Part shown: positions 9,421 through 16,645 of the stretch, piece after piece
Numbering within the stretch: position 1 is the stretch's first letter
How the letters are laid out: every line of letters starts with the position of its first letter
DNA from: Candidatus Roizmanbacteria bacterium GW2011_GWC2_34_23
Lineage (GTDB): Bacteria; Patescibacteriota; Microgenomatia; UBA1406; GWC2-37-13
Reading direction: 5' to 3'
Assembly: GCA_000990305.1 (NCBI GenBank)
Contig: LBPR01000008.1
Coordinates: 1 to 42,041 of the forward strand
DNA length: 42,041 bases
Translations under genes and position numbers: made by a program
Notes under the pieces: generated by a model
What the model saw: the letters and a program-made list of their open reading frames with translations, nothing else
Database searches by the model: none
Told to the model about the DNA's origin: nothing

Positions 9421-9470
9421 ATTTAATAACACCGCCAAAAGTCTGTCAACCGCTTATAACCTACAAAAGT
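9421..9470 (-). promoter_or_regulatory. Predicted RAYT promoter with conserved upstream module ACTTTTGTAGGTTATAAGCGGT
   Basis: TTGACA (9449-9444), 17-nt spacer, TTAAAT (9426-9421); module shared with 38178-38204. Confidence 0.55.
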
Positions 9471-9552
9471 AGTAAATCGGATTATAATGATGGGATATTT
9501 TCGTCAAAAGGCATGTCTCATTCACAGCAGTGGAATAGTTAAGAAGTTATTA

Positions 9553-9930
9553 TCAATTACTTATCTTAAATTGTAAAACTTTTTTTACCAAATCCTGGGC
9601 TTGTCCATATTGCTTATTTTTGACCATCGTTGAAACTTGATCTATGGCTTTTTTTTCAAATTTTTCTTCATAAATTTTCATGATTTTATAGACTACAGGA
9701 GCCAGCTCTGGATCATGATCATCGAGCTTGACTCCGCTTAAATATAGCTCTTCGACAGTCATTCCAGGAATAATTAGATCAAGAGTTATTTGCGAAAGTT
9801 TACCTGCCTTATCCTCATCAACAGATCCTTTTTCAAGGAGGGAAATAATTAATGTAGCTGCTTCATATTCAATAAACTTTCTAAACCCATCTTGATCTTT
9901 GATATTTAAATCAAATTTATTATCAACCAT
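9553..9930 (-). CDS. Hypothetical protein (125 aa)
   Basis: ORF only. Confidence 0.6.
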   Translation of the reverse strand: MVDNKFDLNIKDQDGFRKFIEYEAATLIISLLEKGSVDEDKAGKLSQITLDLIIPGMTVEELYLSGVKLDDHDPELAPVVYKIMKIYEEKFEKKAIDQVSTMVKNKQYGQAQDLVKKVLQFKISN

Positions 9931-9979
9931 GATTAAACTTTAGCAAAAATCAGGAAGCTAAACAAGGAGAAAACGAAAT

Positions 9980-10435
9980 TTATTTCTTAACTTCAATCAC
10001 TAACTGTCTTTCCCTACCCTCTCCGACTGACGAAGTGATCAGGTCAGGATAATTAGCGGTTATAAATTCGTGGATCAATTTTCGCTCGAAAGATGAAAGC
10101 GATCTTATATATCCAGTTGTTCCAGTCGCTTTGGTTTGATCGGCGTACTCTCGTGCCATCGTTTCCAATCTTTCCTTTTGCTTTTCCCGAAAGTCGTTGA
10201 CGTTCACTAAAATCTCAACTCTTTCATTAAATTTTTTATAAAGAATTACTTCTAATATTTTTTGAATTGCTCTGATTGTTTCTCCATGGCGACCGATCAC
10301 AGTTGATACTTCTTCATCAGTTTTAATAATTACCTGAAAAACCCCGCCATCATCAGTTACTTCTACCTCAAACTTACTAATCATTTTATTCAATAACTCT
10401 TCCGTTTCTGTTTTGATAGTCTGTATTTTGTCCAT
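9980..10435 (-). CDS. jag: Jag/KhpB-like RNA-binding protein (KH + R3H)
   Basis: VIGRHGETIRAIQKILEVIL (KH) and R3H-like C-terminus ERKLIHEFITANYPDLITSSVGEGRERQLVIE; downstream of yidC. Confidence 0.9.
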   Translation of the reverse strand: MDKIQTIKTETEELLNKMISKFEVEVTDDGGVFQVIIKTDEEVSTVIGRHGETIRAIQKILEVILYKKFNERVEILVNVNDFREKQKERLETMAREYADQTKATGTTGYIRSLSSFERKLIHEFITANYPDLITSSVGEGRERQLVIEVKK

Positions 10436-10473
10436 AATTGTTTAAAAATTAATAAAATTGAAAAACATTTATT

Positions 10474-10533
10474 ATTTAACGAGTTATTTATTTAGCGAGT
10501 TTATTTTAACTCGCAAAACTCTCTAAACTCGAA
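10474..10533. repeat. Intergenic ~60-bp repeat (copy 1), yidC-jag gap
   Basis: ATTTAACGAGTTATTTATTTAGCGAGTTTATTTTAACTCGCAAAACTCTCTAAACTCGAA; near-identical copy at 11644-11700. Confidence 0.85.
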
Positions 10534-10549
10534 ATAAATTAATAATTAA

Positions 10550-11371
10550 TTATTTTTTATTATTCACTTTTTTATATTGCATTATACCCATAATCGAAAA
10601 AATATTCCAATATAAAGCCAAGCCTATTGGTAAAGTATATGAGAACCAACCGATCATAAGCGGAAACATGTATTTCATTTGCGTGTTCATGGCTTTTTGG
10701 AAATCCCCTTGACCCTCTGGTTTCTTGCCCTCCGTAGCTTTAGCGGAGGAGGGTTTATCTTGTACAACTGCGTCAGTTGGACTGGCTTTTGGCATAGAGG
10801 CTTGAGCTTGAAAATATTGCAGAATTCCTGTTATCAACGGAATTAATAAATATATCCAGGTACCGGCTTGTTTTGGCGTTTTAACCAAATCTAATCCAAA
10901 AAACCAAGAATTAACTGAATCAATTTTCAAAAAAGAAAAATACAAAACTTTATTGATAGCCGTAATTGTCTTTTCGGCATGACCATTTAATAAAAATAAA
11001 TTTAGGGTGTTATATAAAGCAATAAAGATTGGTAGTTGGATAATCATTACCAAACAACCGGAGGTCGGATTAATTCCATGTTGTTGATAAAGCTTCAACT
11101 GCTCAGCTTGAAGTTGTTTTTTATCATCTTTATGTTTTGAAGAAAGATTATCTAAATGAGGTTTGAGTTCCTGCATTTTTTTGGCTGTTTCAATCTGTTT
11201 CTGAAAAAATGGTTGAAAAAGTAAACGGACAGCTACGGTAAGCGCAATAATTGCAAACCCAAAAGCTCCAGGAAGTTTTATTAATAAAAACAATTTATAA
11301 AAAACAACGAGCAGATTTAATATTGGATGGGCGAAAAAAGGATCAAAAATATATTGGACAAACGCTTGCAT
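10550..11371 (-). CDS. yidC: YidC/Oxa1 family membrane insertase
   Basis: FQKQIETAKKMQELKPHLDNLSSKHKDDKKQLQAEQLKLYQQHGINPTSGCLVMIIQLPIFIALYNTL, QMKYMFPLMIGWFSYTLPIGLALYW. Confidence 0.93.
   Translation of the reverse strand: MQAFVQYIFDPFFAHPILNLLVVFYKLFLLIKLPGAFGFAIIALTVAVRLLFQPFFQKQIETAKKMQELKPHLDNLSSKHKDDKKQLQAEQLKLYQQHGINPTSGCLVMIIQLPIFIALYNTLNLFLLNGHAEKTITAINKVLYFSFLKIDSVNSWFFGLDLVKTPKQAGTWIYLLIPLITGILQYFQAQASMPKASPTDAVVQDKPSSAKATEGKKPEGQGDFQKAMNTQMKYMFPLMIGWFSYTLPIGLALYWNIFSIMGIMQYKKVNNKK
10728..10753. repeat. Palindromic insert CCCTCCGTAGCTTTAGCGGAGGAGGG within yidC
   Basis: Inverted repeat CCTCCG...CGGAGG; encodes PSSAKATEG in the YidC cytoplasmic loop. Confidence 0.7.
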
Positions 11372-11484
11372 AAAAAATTTCTAATTTCTAATTATTCTAA
11401 TTGACCTAAAAAATAACCAAGTTCCAAATTGGAGTATTGGGATTTTTTTAGAGTAATTAGATCAATTAGGTTAATTATGTCAAT

Positions 11485-11619
11485 TTATACAGTTAACTTT
11501 GCTCTTCCTTTTCCTCTTCTTCTTTTCAGCACTTTTCTTCCATCATGACTATCCATTCTCTTTAAAAATCCGTGTTTTTTCATTCTTTTTGCCTTTTTTG
11601 GCTGCCAGGTTCTCTTCAT
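11485..11619 (-). CDS. rpmH: 50S ribosomal protein L34 (44 aa; not in the supplied ORF track)
   Basis: Translation [44 protein letters not shown]. Confidence 0.95.
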   Translation of the reverse strand: MKRTWQPKKAKRMKKHGFLKRMDSHDGRKVLKRRRGKGRAKLTV

Positions 11620-11643
11620 GACAATTTAATTAATTATTAATTT

Positions 11644-11700
11644 ATTTAACGAGTTATTTATTTAGCGGGTTTTAACTCGCCAAACTCTCTAAACTCGAAA
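11644..11700. repeat. Intergenic ~60-bp repeat (copy 2), valS-rpmH gap
   Basis: Near-identical to 10474-10533 with a 3-4 nt deletion. Confidence 0.85.
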
Positions 11701-11703
11701 ACT

Positions 11704-13938
11704 CTATAACTGTTCTAATAATATCGACTTTGTATTAAACACCTTCCATATCTCCTCTGTGACAAATGGAACAAACGGATGAAGCATTTTTAGATTCTCT
11801 AAATATACTTCTTTCAATTTACCGAGAGCTTCTATATTACCATTAATTACTTCATCTTTCAATTGTTCTATGTAATAATCGGCAAACCGATGCCAAATAA
11901 ACTCGTAGACTAACCCAAAAGCTTTCGAAAACTGATACGAATCCATGTATTTTAAATACTGCTTTTTCTCTTTTTTGTATTCCGTTTCTAATTCTTTTAT
12001 AATTTTTGATTTTTTGTTTGTATCTTTGATCTTTGATCTTTGATCTTTGATCTGGAGGTTCATACTTATGAACCGACCTATGTTCCATATCTTATTAATA
12101 AAATTTCTCATTCCAATAACTTTTTGCTCAGCCAAAATTACCTTTCCACCTTCCCCTGTCTCAAATAAGAGTGAAGCTCGAAAAGCATCAGCTCCATATT
12201 TATTAACTAAATCAAGTGGGTTAACTACGTTTCCTTTACTTTTACTCATTTTTAATCCTTTACTATCAGCAACCATTGACCATAGATAAACATTTTTGAA
12301 AGGAACTTCTTTTTTAATATATAGAGAAAACATTATCATCCTGGAAACCCAAAATTTTAAAATGTCAGCAAGTGTCCCCATTACATCGGTCGGAAATCTG
12401 GTTTTATATTCTTCATCTTTTAAGGTTACCAGCGGCCATTGACCTGAAGAAAACCAAGTATCAAATGTGTCTGTTTCTTGAATCCAGTCATTGTCATCAT
12501 TTGGTCGACTTTGTGAGACGGTGTATTCAACCTTTTCTTGTTCAAATTGCTGGACTGTCAGTTGTTGAAGTCCTTCCTCAATTTCTTTAAAAGTCAATCC
12601 TTCGCCTAAATATTGTTGGATCGTTCCAATTTTAAATTCATGATTTTTAGTAAAAAAACTTAACCAAATTTTACTTTCATTACCTGTCACTTTATACCAA
12701 ACCGGAATCCTTATTCCCCAAACTATCTGACGACTGATCGGCCAGTCATGCATTATCCCTAGCCAATCAAGCATCTGTTTTTTATATTTTTTTGGGTAAA
12801 ACTTTACTTTTTCTGTTTTCACTGCTTCAATAACCGGCTTTTTGAGATCTTCAACTCGTATAAACCAATTTGAAATTACCGTTGGCTCAAGATCACGAGA
12901 ACATTTATAACAAACAGTTACGCTGTGAACATAATTTTCGTCAATTTTTACAAGAAAGTCTTTATATAAACCGCTTTTTAAATCGGCGACAAATTTTTCC
13001 CGGGCTGCCTTTACCCTTAATCCCGAATAAGGCCCAGCTAATTCTGTTAATTTTCCATTTGTTTGGATGACAGATTTAAAGATTAGTTTATTTTTTTTAC
13101 CTACTTCAAAATCATAACTGTCGTGTGCTGGTGTAATTTTTACAACCCCGGTTCCAAATTTTAGATCAACCATTTCATCAGCTATGACAGGAATTTCTTT
13201 TAACCAAAATAACCCATCAACTTTCATAGTCTGTCCAATATATTTTTTATATCTTTTATCTTTTGGATTAACAACTAAGGCCACATCAACAAATACCGTT
13301 TCAGGTCGGACAGTTGCAAAAATAAGTTCTTCGTATTTAAAATAATAAAGAGGGTCTTTTCTTTTAATATGATTAACTTCGAGTTCTGCAAGTGACGTTC
13401 CACAATGAGTGCAGTAGTTAACAATATAATCGCTCTTATAGACTTTTCCTTCGCTTTCCATTTTTTTAAAAGTCTGAAAGGATTTATCAATTACATGATT
13501 ATCTAAAGAAAAAATTGACCTATTCCAATCGGCTAAAAACCCTAATTTTCTAAATTGCTGATAAATCAATCCTGAATTTTCCTTTACAAAGTCAAAAACA
13601 TTTTTATAAAAAGTTTTTCTGTCAAAATCTAATCTTGATTTTCCTTGTTTAGCTAAAAATTTTTCGTAAACATATTGGGTTTCAAAACCTGCATGGTCTG
13701 TGCCTGGAATCCATAATGAATCATATCCTCTTAATCTTTTATATCTCGTTATCACATCGTCAACCGTATACATTCCGTGACCTGCATGAAGGGAGGCATT
13801 AGCATTTGGAGGTGGCATCAGTATCGTAAATGGTTTTTTATCTGAAGAAGGCCTTAGTAATCCTTTTTCCTCCCATTCTTTATAAATTTTTTCCTCAACT
13901 AATTGTGGTTGGTACTTTGAATCCATATTAATGCTCAT
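11704..13938 (-). CDS. valS: Valyl-tRNA synthetase (class I); start may be the second ATG at 13926
   Basis: PPPNANASLHAGHGMYTVDDVITRYKRLRGYDSLWIPGTDHAGFETQ (HIGH region), KMSKSKGNVVNPLD (KMSKS). Confidence 0.93.
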   Translation of the reverse strand: MSINMDSKYQPQLVEEKIYKEWEEKGLLRPSSDKKPFTILMPPPNANASLHAGHGMYTVDDVITRYKRLRGYDSLWIPGTDHAGFETQYVYEKFLAKQGKSRLDFDRKTFYKNVFDFVKENSGLIYQQFRKLGFLADWNRSIFSLDNHVIDKSFQTFKKMESEGKVYKSDYIVNYCTHCGTSLAELEVNHIKRKDPLYYFKYEELIFATVRPETVFVDVALVVNPKDKRYKKYIGQTMKVDGLFWLKEIPVIADEMVDLKFGTGVVKITPAHDSYDFEVGKKNKLIFKSVIQTNGKLTELAGPYSGLRVKAAREKFVADLKSGLYKDFLVKIDENYVHSVTVCYKCSRDLEPTVISNWFIRVEDLKKPVIEAVKTEKVKFYPKKYKKQMLDWLGIMHDWPISRQIVWGIRIPVWYKVTGNESKIWLSFFTKNHEFKIGTIQQYLGEGLTFKEIEEGLQQLTVQQFEQEKVEYTVSQSRPNDDNDWIQETDTFDTWFSSGQWPLVTLKDEEYKTRFPTDVMGTLADILKFWVSRMIMFSLYIKKEVPFKNVYLWSMVADSKGLKMSKSKGNVVNPLDLVNKYGADAFRASLLFETGEGGKVILAEQKVIGMRNFINKIWNIGRFISMNLQIKDQRSKIKDTNKKSKIIKELETEYKKEKKQYLKYMDSYQFSKAFGLVYEFIWHRFADYYIEQLKDEVINGNIEALGKLKEVYLENLKMLHPFVPFVTEEIWKVFNTKSILLEQL
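12022..12053. repeat. Heptanucleotide tandem repeat (ATCTTTG)x4.6 inside valS
   Basis: Direct reading: ATCTTTG ATCTTTG ATCTTTG ATCTTTG ATCT. Confidence 0.97.
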
Positions 13939-13957
13939 TATTATATAATAATTTCTT

Positions 13958-15727
13958 ATGAACTGGATTCTAATTACGCTTCAATGGTATGTAGCTTTAC
14001 TCGTTATTGGTATCGTCTTTACTCCTTTAACCAAAAAAGTTTTCAAAAGTTTTAATTTTGACTTTGGCTATCCATTCGCTAAAACCTTAGGAATTCTCCT
14101 GTTAAGTTATTTTGTTTTCGTTTTAGGAATTGTTAAAGTTCTTCCTTTTGATCGTCTCGCTTTAATCTTTTCCCTGTGTTTATTTGCAATTATTAATTGG
14201 TTTATTTTTAAAAAAAATAAAAAATTACTCGATGTACGGACGCAAAATTTTGCGTCTCTACGTGCCATTATCATCGAAGAAATCTTGTTTATCTTCTGCC
14301 TCTTCTTTTGGACCTTTGTCCGGAGTCAAGAACCTTCGATTCATGGTTTGGAAAAATTTATGGATTTTGGATTTATAAATTCAATATTACGGACTAAATT
14401 CTTTCCCCCAAAAGATATTTGGTATTCACCCGAACCAATCAACTACTATTATTTCGGACATTTGTCCGGCGCTCTATTGATAAAACTCAGTAATATAAAA
14501 GCTTCTATTGGCTACAATTTGATTCTTGCCACAATTTTTGCTCAAGGAGTGACTCAAGTATTCTCGCTGGTTGTAAATATTATTAAAAAATATGATCAAA
14601 AAATATCTCAATATAAAGCTATTGTCTTTGGTTTAATCGGGGCTTATTTGGTTAATCTCGGTGGAAATCTTCACACGATCTATCTTTTTACCAAGGGTTA
14701 TCCTAACGAAACTCCTATTCCTTTTTGGAAAATTCTGTCAGCCTTCAACCCGACTGCTTATTGGTATCCAAATGCCACCCGTCTTATTCCTTTCACCATT
14801 CATGAATTTCCTTCATATTCGTACGTAGTCGCAGATCTGCACGGACATGTATTTGACATACCGTTTGTGTTATTAACCATCGCTGTTTTGTTTGTGATGT
14901 TTACGAATAAATTACGTAAAGACGCGGCATGCCGCGTCTCTACCTCTATCTTTCTCGGTTTTATGACCGCCATCCACTACATGACTAATGCTTTTGACGG
15001 CCCGATCTATATATTGCTTACCTTATTTATTTTCCTTGTGATGTTTCGATTCTCTTATAAATTATTTTTAAATTCATTTGTTCTTATTTCTTCATTTGTC
15101 GTTTTTTCCTTGCCATTTTCCTGGTTTTTTAAACCTTTTGTCAGCGGTATTGGAGTCAATTGTTCCCCAAAATTTTTAACTGATATTGGAAAAATGGGCC
15201 CCTTCCTTTTTGAAGCCGGAAACTGTCAAATCTCCCCATTTTGGATGCTTTTTCTCCTCTGGGGATTCTTTTGGGTTAGCTTTATCATATTTTTAATAAT
15301 CAAAAACAAAATTCATAACAATATGGCAATAAAACCATATAGCAATTTTATTTTGATTCTTTTTTCCTTTGGCCTTTTCCTTACTATTATTCCAGAATTT
15401 TTCTATATTAAAGATATTTATCCAGCCCATTTCCGAGCTAACACTATGTTTAAGCTTGGCTATCAAGCTTTTTCTATGATGGGAATCGCCTCAATCGTCA
15501 CATTTTATTTGTTAAAAAATATTAAAAAGTCTATTATTTATTATCTATCATCTATCATCTTTGTCGTTTTCCTCTTCTTCCCGTCAATCTACCCTTATTT
15601 TTCCGTTCCCTCATACTACGGCGCACTTAATCGTCCAGTGCAATTAGATGGTCAAGATTGGTTAAAGACAAGCTTTCTTGAAGATAATGAGATAACAAAA
15701 ACGAAAAAGGACAACCTGTTATATTAG
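13958..15727 (+). CDS. YYY/DUF2298-family polytopic membrane protein, N-terminal part (frame break near 15700)
   Basis: Multiple TMs, FMDFGFINSILRTKFFPPKDIWYSPEPINYYYFGHLSGALL, YSYVVADLHGHVFDIPFVLL. Confidence 0.85.
   Translation: MNWILITLQWYVALLVIGIVFTPLTKKVFKSFNFDFGYPFAKTLGILLLSYFVFVLGIVKVLPFDRLALIFSLCLFAIINWFIFKKNKKLLDVRTQNFASLRAIIIEEILFIFCLFFWTFVRSQEPSIHGLEKFMDFGFINSILRTKFFPPKDIWYSPEPINYYYFGHLSGALLIKLSNIKASIGYNLILATIFAQGVTQVFSLVVNIIKKYDQKISQYKAIVFGLIGAYLVNLGGNLHTIYLFTKGYPNETPIPFWKILSAFNPTAYWYPNATRLIPFTIHEFPSYSYVVADLHGHVFDIPFVLLTIAVLFVMFTNKLRKDAACRVSTSIFLGFMTAIHYMTNAFDGPIYILLTLFIFLVMFRFSYKLFLNSFVLISSFVVFSLPFSWFFKPFVSGIGVNCSPKFLTDIGKMGPFLFEAGNCQISPFWMLFLLWGFFWVSFIIFLIIKNKIHNNMAIKPYSNFILILFSFGLFLTIIPEFFYIKDIYPAHFRANTMFKLGYQAFSMMGIASIVTFYLLKNIKKSIIYYLSSIIFVVFLFFPSIYPYFSVPSYYGALNRPVQLDGQDWLKTSFLEDNEITKTKKDNLLY
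14234..14261. repeat. 28-bp palindrome GTACGGACGCAAAATTTTGCGTCTCTAC (copy 1)
   Basis: Inverted repeat; same ends and length as 14916-14943. Confidence 0.85.
14916..14943. repeat. 28-bp palindrome GTAAAGACGCGGCATGCCGCGTCTCTAC (copy 2)
   Basis: Inverted repeat with variable core and conserved GTAnrGACGC...GCGTCTCTAC ends. Confidence 0.85.
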
Positions 15728-16215
15728 AGGCTCAAGGAGACTCATACACGGATTACGAAAGGATCTCGGCATTTACCGGTTTGCCAACTGTTGCTGGTTG
15801 GTGGGTACACGAATGGCTTTGGAGAGGATCTTCAGACATTGTTGGAAAAAGGATTCCTGAGGTTCAAAAATTATATGAGGACAATATCTATGATGAATCT
15901 GAAAATACTTATACTGTATTACCTGGTGATTATTTAATAAAAATAGCTGAAAAAATTAGATTTAATGACTGGAGAGATCTATATAAGTTAAATAGTAATA
16001 ATATAAGAAATCCTTCATCATCTAAAACGATTAATGTAAATAAGTTGAATGAATTTAAAGATTTAATTAATAAATATCAAATAAAATATGTGGTAATTTC
16101 ACGATTGGAACGCCAAAAATACCCCAATTTGGACGAGAAAAAATGGTCAAAAATAGGTAGGTTAATTTTCAAGTCTTCTAATGGCTTTGGAGCTTTATAC
16201 CAAGTAAATCAATAA
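15710..16215 (+). CDS. C-terminal part of the YYY-family protein in the -1 frame, containing a LysM-like insertion
   Basis: QPVILEAQGDSYTDYERISAFTGLPTVAGWWVHEWLWR... continues the upstream ORF in another frame; YTVLPGDYLIKIAEKIRFNDWRDLYKLN resembles LysM. Confidence 0.75.
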
Positions 16216-16218
16216 ACG

Positions 16219-16243
16219 CAAAAGCCCCGCTAAGCGGGGCTTG
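16219..16243. terminator. Intrinsic terminator-like hairpin (AAGCCCCGCTAAGCGGGGCTT), best T-tract on the - strand
   Basis: Perfect GC-rich stem; - strand reads AAGCCCCGCTTAGCGGGGCTTTTGCGTTT. Confidence 0.75.
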
Positions 16244-16275
16244 ACAAACCAAATCTTTTTTGCTATCGTGGTACC

Positions 16276-16330
16276 GAGCATTACTATACGTCGTTGCCTC
16301 AAATACGAGCGGTAGTGATGCTCTTTTTGT
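16276..16330 (+). ncRNA. Candidate ~55-nt RNA: hairpin plus T-tract with its own predicted promoter (TTGACA-N17-TATCGT at 16241-16269)
   Basis: GAGCATTACTATACGTCG...CGAGCGGTAGTGATGCTC-TTTTTGTTT; two G-U pairs form only in the + strand RNA. Confidence 0.4.
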
Positions 16331-16459
16331 TTATAGATGATACAAAGTCACCGGTATTCTCAAATTCTTCTTCGCTAATTTCCTAAGTTGATCGGCTACA
16401 AATCCAATTAGTTCATTTTTCTTTTGATACTTGTTTTTAAAGATTATTGATTTCTTCAT
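16331..16459 (-). CDS. 42-aa basic small protein MKKSIIFKNKYQKKNELIGFVADQLRKLAKKNLRIPVTLYHL
   Basis: Preceded by TTGACA-N17-TATAGT-TAGGAGAT-ATG, which includes an SD-like AGGAG; below the 60-aa ORF cut-off. Confidence 0.6.
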   Translation of the reverse strand: MKKSIIFKNKYQKKNELIGFVADQLRKLAKKNLRIPVTLYHL

Positions 16460-16645
16460 ATCTCCTAACTATAAACAAAATTAAATTGTTTGTCAAGACC
16501 TATAGAGAAAATCATATTGTCTATAGGACACCTTATAGTATTAATATTGCGTCTTAGATTATCACAACAACATAATAAAAGTTATCCAAAGTCTGTGGAT
16601 AACTATGTTTATTCAATAAAACAACATTTCTAGTATAATATACAA

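Noticed and set aside
11372-11484. Repetitive AATTAG/CTAATT-rich sequence between rpmH and yidC as a regulatory RNA
   Set aside because: Only weak, AT-rich imperfect symmetry; could be low-complexity spacer
15690-15712. Programmed -1 frameshifting at AACAAAAACGAAAAAGG
   Set aside because: No canonical X_XXY_YYZ heptamer in the right frame and no clear stimulatory stem; indel or assembly error is simpler. Kept only as an item to check
16264-16323. TGGTACCG before a hairpin and T-run resembles a T-box antiterminator motif
   Set aside because: No room for Stem I (the YYY gene ends at 16215) and no aminoacyl-tRNA synthetase or amino-acid gene downstream on the + strand
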